A stretch of DNA of 64,000 bases, taken from contig NZ_JAGQDF010000002.1 of NCBI RefSeq assembly GCF_018069875.1, forward strand, positions 1 to 64,000. The letters run 5' to 3'. The position numbers and the translations under genes are program-made. The DNA is from Ideonella alba (GTDB taxonomy: Bacteria > Pseudomonadota > Gammaproteobacteria > Burkholderiales > Burkholderiaceae_C). Positions 53,676 through 64,000 of this stretch are shown here, piece by piece. The notes beneath the pieces were generated by a model. That model was not told the DNA's origin and ran no database searches. It was given only the letters and a program-made list of their open reading frames with translations. Each line of letters opens with the position of its first letter. Positions within the stretch are counted from its first letter, which is position 1.

Positions 53676-54989
53676 CTATTCTAGCTGCTGCGCTGCAGCA
53701 TCCGGCTCGTCCGCCGACCACTCCAGGCTCAGCTGTGGCTCGCCCGCCGCAGCGCGGGCCTGCGCTTCCACGCCCAGGCCGGGCACCCACAGCAGTTGTG
53801 CACCGGACCACAACAAGGGTCCCTGGCGCTGCCAGGCGGGAATGCCCAGGGTCTGGAACTGCTTCTTCAGGCTGCGCGCCGGTCGGCCGGGCCCCAGCGC
53901 GAAGCGCTCGCCGCCCTGGCGGGCCTGCCAGTGGCTGCCGGCCAAGCGTGAGCAGGGCAGACCGCCCTCCTCCACCGGCCGCAGCCGCACCCAGCCTTGG
54001 CCGGCGGGCAACGGACACCAGCGGTGATCGATGGCCACGGGCCAGACTGGCGCGTCCGAGGCAGTGATGCTGGCGGACGAGCGCCGGGACAGACTCAGCG
54101 TGCCCCGATAGAGGCGCAACTCCAGCGGGTCGTCGACCGGCCAGCGTCCGATGCGCGTCTGCGGCAGTTCCGCCAGCAGGCGGTCGACGAAGCGATCGCT
54201 GGCGTGGCCGGCCCCTTGCTCCTTCAGCCAGCGGCGCAGGCTGGCCCGCCGCCGAGCCGGGCTGAGCGCCAGCCAGGCCGCAAGGGCCAGCCCGTGGGGC
54301 GCACGGCGCACCGCCTCCAGGTCGGCCGCAGCAATCTCGTCGATCAGTTCGGCCGCTTCCCAGGCCTGGCGCGCCACGTCAACCAGGGCCTGTTCCGTCG
54401 CCGGAAACGCCTGGACCAGCGCAGGCCACACCTGCAGACGCAGGCGGTTGCGCTCGAAGCGCGGATCGCGGTTGCTGGGGTCCTCGATGTGACCCAGGCG
54501 GTGTCGCCTGACGTAGTGCTCGATGGCCTGCGGAGAGCAGCCCAGCCAGGGGCGGGCCCAGGTCAGGCCGTCGCGCACCACGCTCCGAGGCATGGCCGCC
54601 AGGCCCGCCGGGCCGGCGCCGCGCAGGGCCTGCAGGCAGACCGTCTCGGCCTGGTCGCGTGCGTGGTGAGCCAGCAGCAGCAGTGTGGCGCCCTCTTCCG
54701 CGGCCATGCGGCCCAGGGCCTGGTGACGCCGCTGGCGCGCCCAGGCCTCGATGCTGGCCCCCGCGGGCGGACGGTCGGTCAGCCGCGCCACCCGCAGGCG
54801 CAGCGGCCAGCCGGCGCGCTGCCAGCGCCGGCATTGCCGCTCCAGGTGGCGCACCCAGTCGTCGGCCTCGGCTTGCAGGCCATGGTGGACATGCAGGGCC
54901 ACCACCGTCAGACCCAGCGCCCGGGCGGCACGCACGGTGGCGTGGCACAGCGCCGTGCTGTCGCGGCCGCCGCTCAGGGCCACCGCCAC
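53676..54989 (-). CDS. tilS: tRNA(Ile)-lysidine synthetase
   Basis: A 437-residue enzyme that changes C34 of tRNA-Ile(CAU) to lysidine. The PP-loop SGGRDST lies at residues 6-12, HHARDQAET and SNRDPRFERNRLR follow, and the C-terminal TilS domain is present. The likely start is the GTG at 54989, 16 bases after the accA stop; no ATG lies near. The ORF could be opened farther upstream inside accA. Confidence 0.92.
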   Translation of the reverse strand: MAVALSGGRDSTALCHATVRAARALGLTVVALHVHHGLQAEADDWVRHLERQCRRWQRAGWPLRLRVARLTDRPPAGASIEAWARQRRHQALGRMAAEEGATLLLLAHHARDQAETVCLQALRGAGPAGLAAMPRSVVRDGLTWARPWLGCSPQAIEHYVRRHRLGHIEDPSNRDPRFERNRLRLQVWPALVQAFPATEQALVDVARQAWEAAELIDEIAAADLEAVRRAPHGLALAAWLALSPARRRASLRRWLKEQGAGHASDRFVDRLLAELPQTRIGRWPVDDPLELRLYRGTLSLSRRSSASITASDAPVWPVAIDHRWCPLPAGQGWVRLRPVEEGGLPCSRLAGSHWQARQGGERFALGPGRPARSLKKQFQTLGIPAWQRQGPLLWSGAQLLWVPGLGVEAQARAAAGEPQLSLEWSADEPDAAAQQLE

Positions 54990-55005
54990 ACAGGCGGGAC
55001 GGCCC

Positions 55006-55977
55006 TCAGCGGTCGGTGGTGTCGGTGAAGCGGCCGTAGGACTTGAGGCGTTGGTAGCGGCGTTCCAGCAGCTCGGGCACCGACAGGTCGGACACCTGGC
55101 GCAGCGCATCCACCAGGCCGCGCTTGAGCTGCGAGCTCATCTGCTTGAGGTCACGGTGGGCACCGCCCACCGGTTCGCTGACGATCTTGTCGACCAGACC
55201 CAGCGCCTTCAGGCGGTGCGCGGTGATGCCCAGCGCCTCGGCGGCGTCCGAGGCCCGCTCGGCGGTCTTCCAGAGGATGGACGCGCAGCCTTCCGGTGAG
55301 ATCACCGAATAAACCGAGAACTGCAGCATCAGCACCTGGTCGGCCACGCTGATGGCCAGCGCGCCGCCGGAGCCGCCTTCACCGATGATGGTGGTGATGA
55401 TCGGCACCTCCAGCTGCGCCATCTCGAAGATGTTGCGGCCGATCGCCTCGGATTGGCCGCGTTCCTCGGCGCCGATGCCGGGATAGGCGCCCGGCGTGTC
55501 GACGAAGGTGAAGACCGGCAGGCCGAACTTCTCGGCCAGCTTCATCAGGCGCAGCGCCTTGCGGTAGCCCTCGGGGCGCGACATGCCGAAGTTGCGCGCG
55601 GCGCGCTCCTTCGTGTCGCGGCCCTTCTGGTGACCCAGCACCATGCAGGCCTGGCCATTGAAGCGCGCCAGGCCGCCGACGATGGACAGGTCATCGGCAA
55701 AAGCGCGGTCACCATGCAGTTCCTGGAAGTCGGTGAACATCTCGTTCACGTAGTCCAGGGTGTACGGGCGCTGCGGGTGCCGTGCGATCTGCGTGACCTG
55801 CCAGGGCGTCAGCTGCTGGTAGATCTCTTTCGTGAGCTGCAGGCTCTTCTTGTCCAGGCGGTCGATCTCCTCGGAGATGTCCACCGCCGATTCGCTTTGC
55901 ACGAAGCGGAGTTCCTCGATCTTGGATTCCAGCTCCGCGATCGGTTGCTCGAAGTCCAGGAAATGTCGCTTGCTCAT
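55006..55977 (-). CDS. accA: Acetyl-CoA carboxylase carboxyltransferase alpha subunit
   Basis: A 323-residue protein of the malonyl-CoA-forming complex. Its N-terminal helical section ([20 protein letters not shown]) and the crotonase-type [10 protein letters not shown] and [11 protein letters not shown] segments are diagnostic. A GGAG site lies before the ATG. It precedes tilS, as in many betaproteobacteria. Confidence 0.98.
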   Translation of the reverse strand: MSKRHFLDFEQPIAELESKIEELRFVQSESAVDISEEIDRLDKKSLQLTKEIYQQLTPWQVTQIARHPQRPYTLDYVNEMFTDFQELHGDRAFADDLSIVGGLARFNGQACMVLGHQKGRDTKERAARNFGMSRPEGYRKALRLMKLAEKFGLPVFTFVDTPGAYPGIGAEERGQSEAIGRNIFEMAQLEVPIITTIIGEGGSGGALAISVADQVLMLQFSVYSVISPEGCASILWKTAERASDAAEALGITAHRLKALGLVDKIVSEPVGGAHRDLKQMSSQLKRGLVDALRQVSDLSVPELLERRYQRLKSYGRFTDTTDR

Positions 55978-56021
55978 TCAGCCACTCCTTGGGCGCGATT
56001 GTGCCCAATCCCAACGGGTTC

Positions 56022-56681
56022 TCAATAGTCGACCGGCAGCGGGTCCAGGCTGCGCCACAGGTACCAGGTGGCCACCGACCGGTAGGGGGCCCAGCCTTCG
56101 CCCAGTTCGCGCGCCTCGGCCCGCGACACCGGCTCGCCGCTGAAGTAGTTGACGCTGATGCCCTTGAGCAGGCCCAGGTCGTCCAGCGGCAGCACGTTCG
56201 GGCGCATCAGGTGAAAGATCAGGAACATCTCGGCGGTCCAGCGGCCGATGCCGCGGATGGCCACCAGCTCGTCGATGATGGCCTCATCGTCCATGCCCTG
56301 CCACTGGCGCACATGGACCTGCCCATCCTCGAAATGCCGGGCCAGGTCGCCCAGGTACTCGGCCTTTCGGGCCGACAGCCCGGCCGCCCGCAGCGCTGGC
56401 CCATCCAGCGCCAGCACGGCGGCTGGCTGCAGGCGCTTGTTGGCGCCGGCGCCGCCGACAGCCGCGACAAAGCGCTCCCACACCGATTGCGCGGCCTTGA
56501 CCGAGATCTGCTGGCCGACGATGGAGCGGGCCAGCGTGGTGAAGGCGTCGCCGTGGCTGTGCAGCCGGGCCTCGCCGAATTGCGGGATCAGCTTCTTCAT
56601 CACCCGGTCGCGCTTGACCAGGTGCTTGCAGGCCTCGTCCCAATAGTCCGGCGTGACGCCGGTCGCAGCGCGTGTTCCCAC
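56022..56681 (-). CDS. DNA-3-methyladenine glycosylase, HhH-GPD family
   Basis: A 219-residue base-excision repair enzyme. It has the helix-hairpin-helix IRGIGRWTAEM and the catalytic Asp in VLPLDDLGL downstream, giving the HhH-GPD arrangement of AlkA-like proteins without an Fe-S cluster. The start is the GTG at 56681, which lies 2 bases after the cysS stop. It removes alkylated bases. Confidence 0.9.
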   Translation of the reverse strand: MGTRAATGVTPDYWDEACKHLVKRDRVMKKLIPQFGEARLHSHGDAFTTLARSIVGQQISVKAAQSVWERFVAAVGGAGANKRLQPAAVLALDGPALRAAGLSARKAEYLGDLARHFEDGQVHVRQWQGMDDEAIIDELVAIRGIGRWTAEMFLIFHLMRPNVLPLDDLGLLKGISVNYFSGEPVSRAEARELGEGWAPYRSVATWYLWRSLDPLPVDY

Positions 56682-56682
56682 C

Positions 56683-58059
56683 TCAGGCCCTGACCCAGGT
56701 CGTGCCCTGCGGGCCGTCCTTGAGCTGCACGCCCTCGGCGGCCAGCTGGGCGCGGATGCCATCGGCGCGGGAAAAATCGCGCGCAATCTTGGCCGCCTGG
56801 CGTTCGGCGATCAGGGCTTCGATGCGGGCGGCATCGGCATCGCCGGCGCCGCCTTGCAGGTAGATCGCCGGATCCTGCTGCAGCAGGCCCAGCACGCCGG
56901 CCAGGGCCTTGAGCAGGCCGGCCTGGCGCGGGTCGCGGCTGCGGTTGACCTCGGTGGCCAGCTCGAACAGCACGGCGACCGCCTCCGGCGTGCCCAGGTC
57001 CTCGTCCATGGCGGCCTTGAAACGGGCTGCATGCGCATCGGTCCAGTCGATGTCAACGGCCGCGGCCGGCACGCTGGCCAGCGCTGTGTACAGCCGGCGA
57101 AGCGAGGCACGCGCATCGTCCAGGTGCACGTCCGAGTAGTTCAGCGGGCTGCGGTAGTGGGCCCGCACGACGAAGAAGCGGATGGTCTCGGCGTCATAGG
57201 CCTTGAGCACCTCGCGAATGGTGAAGAAGTTGCCCAGGCTCTTGGACATCTTCTCGTTGTCGACGTTGACGAAGCCGTTGTGCATCCAGGTGCGGGCCAG
57301 CGGCACACCGTTGGCGCCTTCACTCTGGGCGATCTCGTTTTCGTGGTGCGGGAACTCCAGGTCGGCGCCGCCGCCATGGATGTCGAAGGTCTGTCCCAGC
57401 AGCGCGCAGGCCATGGCCGAGCACTCGATGTGCCAACCGGGCCGGCCGGGGCCGTAGTCGCTGGGCCACTGGGCATCGGCCGGTTCGGTCGGCTTGGCGG
57501 ACTTCCAGAGCACGAAGTCCAGCGCGTCTTCCTTGCCGTCGGCCACGGCCACGCGCTCGCCCGCCTGCAACTCGTCCAGCGACTTGCCCGACAGCTTGCC
57601 GTAGCCGGGGAAGCGCCGCACTGCGTAGTTCACGTCGCCCTGGCTGCTGCGGTAGGCCAGACCCTTGTCCTCCAGCGTGCGCACGATGTCGAGCATCTGC
57701 GGCACGTAGTCGGTGGCGCGTGGATCGTGGGTGGGGCGCAGGATGCCCAAGGCATCGAAGTCGGCGTACATCTCGGCAATCATGCGGTCGGTCAGGGCCC
57801 GCACGGTCTCGCCGTTCTCCACCGCGCGGCGGATGATCTTGTCCTCGATGTCGGTGATGTTGCGCACGTGGGTCACGCGCAGGCCGCTGGCCTCCAGCCA
57901 GCGCCGGGCGATGTCGAAGGCAATGTTCGAGCGCGCATGGCCGATGTGGCAGAGGTCGTAGACGGTGATGCCGCACACGTACATGCGCACGTGTCCGGGC
58001 TCGATCGGCGAAAAGTCTTCGACCCGGCGGGTCAAGGTGTTGTGGATGCGCAGCGTCAT
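56683..58059 (-). CDS. cysS: Cysteinyl-tRNA synthetase
   Basis: A 458-residue class I synthetase. Zinc ligands include C29 (YVCG), the Cys in HIECSAM and the His pair in FPHHENE; the HIGH signature is HIGH at 38-41 and the KMSKS motif is intact. The ATG at 58059 (MTLRIHNT) gives the family N-terminus; a longer frame to 58188 overlaps the divergent ppiA start. Confidence 0.97.
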   Translation of the reverse strand: MTLRIHNTLTRRVEDFSPIEPGHVRMYVCGITVYDLCHIGHARSNIAFDIARRWLEASGLRVTHVRNITDIEDKIIRRAVENGETVRALTDRMIAEMYADFDALGILRPTHDPRATDYVPQMLDIVRTLEDKGLAYRSSQGDVNYAVRRFPGYGKLSGKSLDELQAGERVAVADGKEDALDFVLWKSAKPTEPADAQWPSDYGPGRPGWHIECSAMACALLGQTFDIHGGGADLEFPHHENEIAQSEGANGVPLARTWMHNGFVNVDNEKMSKSLGNFFTIREVLKAYDAETIRFFVVRAHYRSPLNYSDVHLDDARASLRRLYTALASVPAAAVDIDWTDAHAARFKAAMDEDLGTPEAVAVLFELATEVNRSRDPRQAGLLKALAGVLGLLQQDPAIYLQGGAGDADAARIEALIAERQAAKIARDFSRADGIRAQLAAEGVQLKDGPQGTTWVRA

Positions 58060-58181
58060 CGACGGGACAGGAGGGAGGCAGTGCGCGCACCGTGGACCGG
58101 CGGCGCCGACAGGCCGGAGCGCCCGGAGGGAGAACAGGCGCTCGGTAGAATCGGGGCAGTATAGCCAAGGAGCCTCCCAAC

Positions 58182-58733
58182 GTGACACGCCCCCTGCTGG
58201 CCGGCGCCGTGATCGCCCTGTCCGCCCTGATCACCCTCCCTGCCTGGGCCCAGAAGGTGCGCCTGGTCACCAGCGCCGGTGACATCGTCGTGCAGCTTGA
58301 CGCCGAGAAGGCGCCCAAGACCGTGGCCAACTTCCTGCAGTACGCCAAGGCCGGTCACTACGACGGCACCATCTTCCACCGCGTGATCGACGGCTTCATG
58401 ATCCAGGGCGGCGGCATGAAGCCCGACATGAGTGAAAAGCCCACCCGGGCGCCGATCCCGCTGGAGGCCGGCAAGGGCCTGTCCAACCTGCGCGGCACGA
58501 TCGCCATGGCGCGCACCGGCTTTCCCGATTCCGCCACCGCGCAGTTCTTCATCAACGTGGTCGACAACGTCCGCCTCGATTCCTACGGCGGCGGCTATGC
58601 CGTGTTCGGCAAGGTGGTCGAGGGCATGGAGGTCGTCGACAAGATCAAGGCCGTGCCGGTGGGCAACCAGGGCGGCCACCAGAACGTTCCGCTGCAACCC
58701 GTCACCATCAAGAAGGCCTCGATCGAGGACTGA
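58182..58733 (+). CDS. ppiA: Periplasmic peptidyl-prolyl isomerase (cyclophilin)
   Basis: A 183-residue cyclophilin with a Sec signal peptide (about 1-23, LITLPAWA). Family core [14 protein letters not shown] and the [18 protein letters not shown] substrate segment are intact. The start is a GTG with AAGGAG 9 bases upstream. It is followed by the cytoplasmic paralogue ppiB after 6 bases. Confidence 0.93.
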   Translation: MTRPLLAGAVIALSALITLPAWAQKVRLVTSAGDIVVQLDAEKAPKTVANFLQYAKAGHYDGTIFHRVIDGFMIQGGGMKPDMSEKPTRAPIPLEAGKGLSNLRGTIAMARTGFPDSATAQFFINVVDNVRLDSYGGGYAVFGKVVEGMEVVDKIKAVPVGNQGGHQNVPLQPVTIKKASIED

Positions 58734-58739
58734 AGCACC

Positions 58740-59243
58740 ATGACCAAGACTGTTGAACTGACCACCTCCGCCGGCGCCATCCGCCTGGAACTCGATGACG
58801 CCAAGGCGCCCCAGACGGTGGCCAATTTCCTGGCCTACGTGGCCAAGGGCCACTACGACGGCACAGTGTTCCACCGCGTGATCAAGGGCTTCATGATCCA
58901 GGGCGGCGGCATGACCGAGTCGATGGACCAGAAGCCCACCGACGCCGCCATTCCCAACGAGGCCAACAACGGCCTGAAGAACGACAAGTACACCGTGGCC
59001 ATGGCGCGCACCAATGCGCCGCATTCGGCCACCGCGCAGTTCTTCATCAACGTCACCGACAACGACTTCCTGAACTTCAAGTCCGAGTCGCCCAGCGGCT
59101 GGGGCTATGCGGTGTTCGGCAAGGTCGTGGCGGGTACCGAGGTGGTCGATGCGATCGAGAAGGTCCGCACCGGTCGGCGCGGCTACCACGACGACGTGCC
59201 GGTCGACGCGGTGACGATCCTCAAGGCCGCCGAGATTGCCTGA
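58740..59243 (+). CDS. ppiB: Cytoplasmic peptidyl-prolyl isomerase (cyclophilin)
   Basis: A 167-residue cyclophilin with no signal peptide, close to its neighbour in the same core motifs ([31 protein letters not shown]). It is co-transcribed with ppiA. The last bases overlap the lpxH start. Confidence 0.95.
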   Translation: MTKTVELTTSAGAIRLELDDAKAPQTVANFLAYVAKGHYDGTVFHRVIKGFMIQGGGMTESMDQKPTDAAIPNEANNGLKNDKYTVAMARTNAPHSATAQFFINVTDNDFLNFKSESPSGWGYAVFGKVVAGTEVVDAIEKVRTGRRGYHDDVPVDAVTILKAAEIA

Positions 59244-60021
59244 GTTCGGCCTGGATGCGCTGGCGGTGCCTGCGGGCGCCCGGCGCATCGAGTTCGTCTC
59301 GGACCTGCACCTCAGCGCCGAGCTGCCCCGCACGCAGGCCGCCTTCCTGTCCTGGCTGGCGAACAGCCAGGCCGACCTGCTGGTCATCCTGGGTGACCTG
59401 TTCGAGGCCTGGATCGGCGATGACGCGGCCGACGATGCGCCGCTGCCCGCGATCCTGTCGGCGCTGCAGCACGCCAGCGCCCGTCGCCCGGTGGCCGTGA
59501 TGCGCGGCAACCGCGACTTCCTGCTGGGCGAAGCCTTCTTCCAGCGCAGCGGCTGCACGCCGCTGGCCGATCCCTGCGTGCTCGAGGCTTTCGGCCAGCG
59601 GGTGCTGCTCAGCCATGGCGACGCGCTGTGCCTGGCCGACACGGCCTACCAGCGCTTCCGTGCCGAGGTGCGCCAGAGCGCCTGGCAGGCCGCGTTCCTG
59701 GCGCGGCCACGGGCCGAGCGGCAGGCCATCGCCAGCGGTCTGCGGGCCGCCTCGCTGGCCAGCCAGGCCGGCCGTGCCGTGGAAACCTATGCCGATCCCG
59801 ATCCCGCGCTGGCCACCGACTGGCTGCGCCAGGCCCGGGCCACGGTACTGGTGCATGGACACACCCACCGCCCCGGCGATGAGCAACGCACCGAAGGCTG
59901 GACGCGGCGCGTGCTGAGCGACTGGGACCTGGATCAGGCGCAGCGCGCCGAGGTGCTGGCCTGGACCGCCCAGGGTTGGCAGCGCCTGGCGCTCCCGACC
60001 GACGGTCGATGGGCTGGCTGA
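59236..60021 (+). CDS. lpxH: UDP-2,3-diacylglucosamine diphosphatase
   Basis: A 261-residue metallophosphatase of lipid A synthesis. The calcineurin-like motifs are SDLHLS, LGDLFEAW, GNRDFL and HGHTHRP. The probable start is a TTG at 59236 that overlaps the ppiB stop by 8 bases; a GTG 10 codons later is an alternative. It overlaps mtfA by 13 bases. Confidence 0.94.
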   Translation: MPEFGLDALAVPAGARRIEFVSDLHLSAELPRTQAAFLSWLANSQADLLVILGDLFEAWIGDDAADDAPLPAILSALQHASARRPVAVMRGNRDFLLGEAFFQRSGCTPLADPCVLEAFGQRVLLSHGDALCLADTAYQRFRAEVRQSAWQAAFLARPRAERQAIASGLRAASLASQAGRAVETYADPDPALATDWLRQARATVLVHGHTHRPGDEQRTEGWTRRVLSDWDLDQAQRAEVLAWTAQGWQRLALPTDGRWAG

Positions 60022-60782
60022 GCCGCCTGGCCGAGTGGCGCGAGCAGCGCCAGCTGGCCCGCCACGCGATCGACGAGCGGCTGTGGCAGGCGGTGCTGCA
60101 GGCCTATCCGTTCATCGCCGAGCGCTCCGAGGCCGATCGGACGGCGTTGCGCCGCCTGTGCAGCCTGTTCCTGGCGCGCAAGCAGTTCCATGGTGCCCAG
60201 GGCCTGGTGATCGACGACCTGATGGCCGTGTGCATCGCCGCCCAGGCCTGCCTGCCGGTGCTGGGCCTGTCGCTGGACCACTACGACGACTTCGTCGGCA
60301 TCGTGGTCCAGCCTGACGAGGTGCTGGCGCCGCGCACCGTGACCGATGAGGACGGCGTGGTCCACGAGTACGCCGAGGCATTGACCGGCGAGGCCATGGA
60401 AGGCGGCCCGGTGATGCTGTCCTGGCACGACGTGGCCCACGCCGGCGCGCAGGCCGACCTGGTCTACAACGTCGTGATCCACGAGTTCGCCCATGTGCTG
60501 GACATGCGCGACGGCGTGGCCGACGGTGTACCGCTGCTGCCCACCGCCGCCGAGCGCCAGGCCTGGGTCGAGGTGCTCGAGGCCGAGTTCGAGGATTTCG
60601 TCCGGCGCGTCGACGCCGGCGAGGACACATTGATCGACCCCTACGGCGCCGAGGCCCCCGAGGAATTCTTCGCCGTGGCCAGCGAGGCCTTCTTCGTCGC
60701 GGCGGCCGACCTGCGCGACGAACACCCTCGCCTGTACCGGCTGCTGGCCGGCTACTACCGCCAGGATCCGGCCGTCGGCTGA
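60009..60782 (+). CDS. mtfA: M90-family zinc metallopeptidase (MtfA-like)
   Basis: A 257-residue protein with the zinc motif HEFAH (in VVIHEFAHVLDMRDG) and a downstream Glu in FFAVASEAFF, as in MtfA. In E. coli MtfA modulates the Mlc glucose repressor; the target here is unknown. It overlaps the lpxH end. Confidence 0.88.
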   Translation: MGWLSRLAEWREQRQLARHAIDERLWQAVLQAYPFIAERSEADRTALRRLCSLFLARKQFHGAQGLVIDDLMAVCIAAQACLPVLGLSLDHYDDFVGIVVQPDEVLAPRTVTDEDGVVHEYAEALTGEAMEGGPVMLSWHDVAHAGAQADLVYNVVIHEFAHVLDMRDGVADGVPLLPTAAERQAWVEVLEAEFEDFVRRVDAGEDTLIDPYGAEAPEEFFAVASEAFFVAAADLRDEHPRLYRLLAGYYRQDPAVG

Positions 60783-60790
60783 ACGAACAA

Positions 60791-60810
60791 GGGGCGCCCG
60801 AAGGCGCCCC
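60791..60810. terminator. Hairpin between convergent mtfA and clpA
   Basis: GGGGCGCC and GGCGCCCC form a perfect 8-bp stem with a CGAA tetraloop. There is no T-run, so it is more a barrier between convergent genes than a classic terminator. The stem resembles the core of the terminator at 91-120. Confidence 0.6.
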
Positions 60811-60834
60811 TGGCGACGATGGCAGGTGGCCGGA

Positions 60835-63152
<2,318 letters not shown>

Positions 63153-63156
<4 letters not shown>

Positions 63157-63506
63157 GCGGCCTCCATAATGCATTGAAGCGGGTGCCCCGAGCGGCGTGC
63201 AGCAGCCAGCACGAGTTCAACCTTGGTGGCGGCGACGTCCTTGGTGAAGACGCCACACACCGCGCGCCCCTCGTGATGGATCTTCAACATCACCTGGGTC
63301 GCAGCCTCGCGGTCGAGGCGGAAATACTCTTGCAGCACCATCACGACGAACTCCATCGGCGTGAAGTCATCGTTCAGCATGACCACCTGGAACATGCGCG
63401 GCGGCCGGGTCTTGGCCGCCTTGCGCTCGGCCACCACCGATCCCTGACCGTCATCAGGTTTGCCAACCTGCGGTGTCTGTGCGGGAGGTTTGGGACGAGA
63501 GGGCAT
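63153..63506 (-). CDS. clpS: Clp adaptor protein ClpS
   Basis: A 117-residue adaptor delivering N-end-rule substrates to ClpA. The N-degron-binding segment is [13 protein letters not shown], followed by [20 protein letters not shown]. The N-terminal extension is Pro/Lys-rich. The ATG at 63506 follows an intergenic region; the long upstream frame is unsupported. Confidence 0.96.
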
Positions 63507-63652
63507 GAAATCAGTATAGCCAGTTGGACAGATGGCTGCGTCGGGGTCAATGGTCACCCTGACGGTCATCGGCGCATGTTGCAAAAAAGGGCATCCAGCG
63601 GCGCGTTTTTCAAGCTTGAACGCACCAAAGCGGTGTCGTCGGGGCGTTTTGA

Positions 63653-63681
63653 TTGACACCATCCCAGGGCGCGCCAACAAT
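63653..63681 (+). promoter_or_regulatory. Sigma-70 promoter of the cold-shock gene
   Basis: TTGACA (63653-63658), 17 bases, AACAAT (63676-63681). The -35 is consensus. It lies 40 bases before the start codon. Confidence 0.7.
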
Positions 63682-63720
63682 TCCACGCATAAGCCTGAAA
63701 AAGGCATCAGGAGGACAGGT

Positions 63721-63990
63721 ATGGACGCGTTCGGAACCGTCAAGTGGTTCAACGACACGAAGGGCTACGGATTCATCGAGCCCGATGACGGTGGTGGTGA
63801 CGTCTTTGCACACCACACAGCCATCCAGATGGAGGGCTACCGCACCCTCAAGCAGGGCGCCCGCGTGATCTATGAGCCGTTCATCGGCCCCAAGGGCAAC
63901 CAGGCGCAGAACATCCGCTCCGTGGATCCAGTGCGCCCGCGCAGCAGCGCCACCGCACCGCTGCGCGATGCAGCCGAGAACACCGATTGA
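63721..63990 (+). CDS. Cold-shock domain protein (CspD-like)
   Basis: An 89-residue single-strand nucleic-acid-binding protein. RNP1 is KGYGFI (14-19); RNP2 reads DVFAHHTAI (27-35), where the usual form is VFVHFSAI. The CSD spans about 1-70 and a short, charged tail follows. AGGAGG lies before the ATG. Its position divergent from clpS-clpA is the same as E. coli cspD. Confidence 0.93.
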   Translation: MDAFGTVKWFNDTKGYGFIEPDDGGGDVFAHHTAIQMEGYRTLKQGARVIYEPFIGPKGNQAQNIRSVDPVRPRSSATAPLRDAAENTD

Positions 63991-64000
63991 GCGCCCGTCG

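Noticed and set aside
58056-59642. 528-residue minus-strand frame across ppiA, ppiB and lpxH
   Set aside because: Covers three well supported genes on the opposite strand and is low complexity.

Overview
The window is GC-rich chromosomal DNA from a betaproteobacterium. It most likely belongs to the Burkholderiales, in the Leptothrix/Rubrivivax/Ideonella-like lineages. This rests on gene content and order: fabI, rimP-nusA-infB-rbfA-truB, ygfZ/mltG-tmk-holB-pilZ-tatD, lysC-tilS-accA-alkA-like-cysS, ppiA-ppiB-lpxH, and clpS/clpA beside a cold-shock gene. Families typical of that order (DUF3138, DUF4936) are also present. Codon third positions are almost all G or C, so long mirror ORFs on the opposite strands are common and were discarded. 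I see no prophage, insertion sequence, CRISPR array, rRNA or secondary-metabolite cluster.

Layout. 0-5 kb: a small secreted protein behind a strongly structured leader, tRNA-Ser(GGA), an Orn/Lys/Arg decarboxylase, a degenerate GGDEF protein and fabI. 5.1-18.4 kb: a long plus-strand block for translation and RNA (rimP, nusA, infB, rbfA, truB, typA), then a DMT exporter, a 3-hydroxyisobutyryl-CoA hydrolase-like enzyme, an alpha/beta hydrolase, a YlqF-type GTPase and dusA. The block starts with a good sigma-70 promoter, and an apparent attenuator lies immediately after it. 18.4-21.7 kb: a DUF1800 lipoprotein paired with a DUF1501 Tat-exported protein.

21.7-37.2 kb (minus strand) is the main accessory theme, a large polyamine import and catabolism cluster. 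In transcription order it reads puuB, puuD, puuA, putrescine-type aminotransferase, potF, potG, potH, potI, a DUF3138 outer-membrane barrel protein, puuC, a second glutamine-synthetase-family ligase, a LivK-like binding protein and an EamA permease. A divergent Lrp/AsnC regulator (37.45 kb) is the obvious controller. The agmatinase (38.7 kb) and the decarboxylase (1.3 kb) extend the polyamine theme. The model is PotFGHI uptake of putrescine, then either gamma-glutamylation (PuuA), oxidation (PuuB), dehydrogenation (PuuC) and hydrolysis (PuuD) to GABA, or direct transamination. The DUF3138 protein and the last three genes are the least explained parts.

39.6-51.2 kb: aceA behind an AT-rich upstream region with a perfect 14-bp palindrome, an iron-type alcohol dehydrogenase, an HSL-type esterase, a thioesterase-GNAT fusion, NRDE, DUF4936, ygfZ, and the mltG-tmk-holB-pilZ-tatD-ankyrin operon. 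51.2-64 kb: two small conserved proteins, tRNA-Ser(GCU), lysC, tilS, accA, a HhH-GPD glycosylase, cysS, two cyclophilins, lpxH, mtfA, clpA, clpS and a divergent cold-shock gene.
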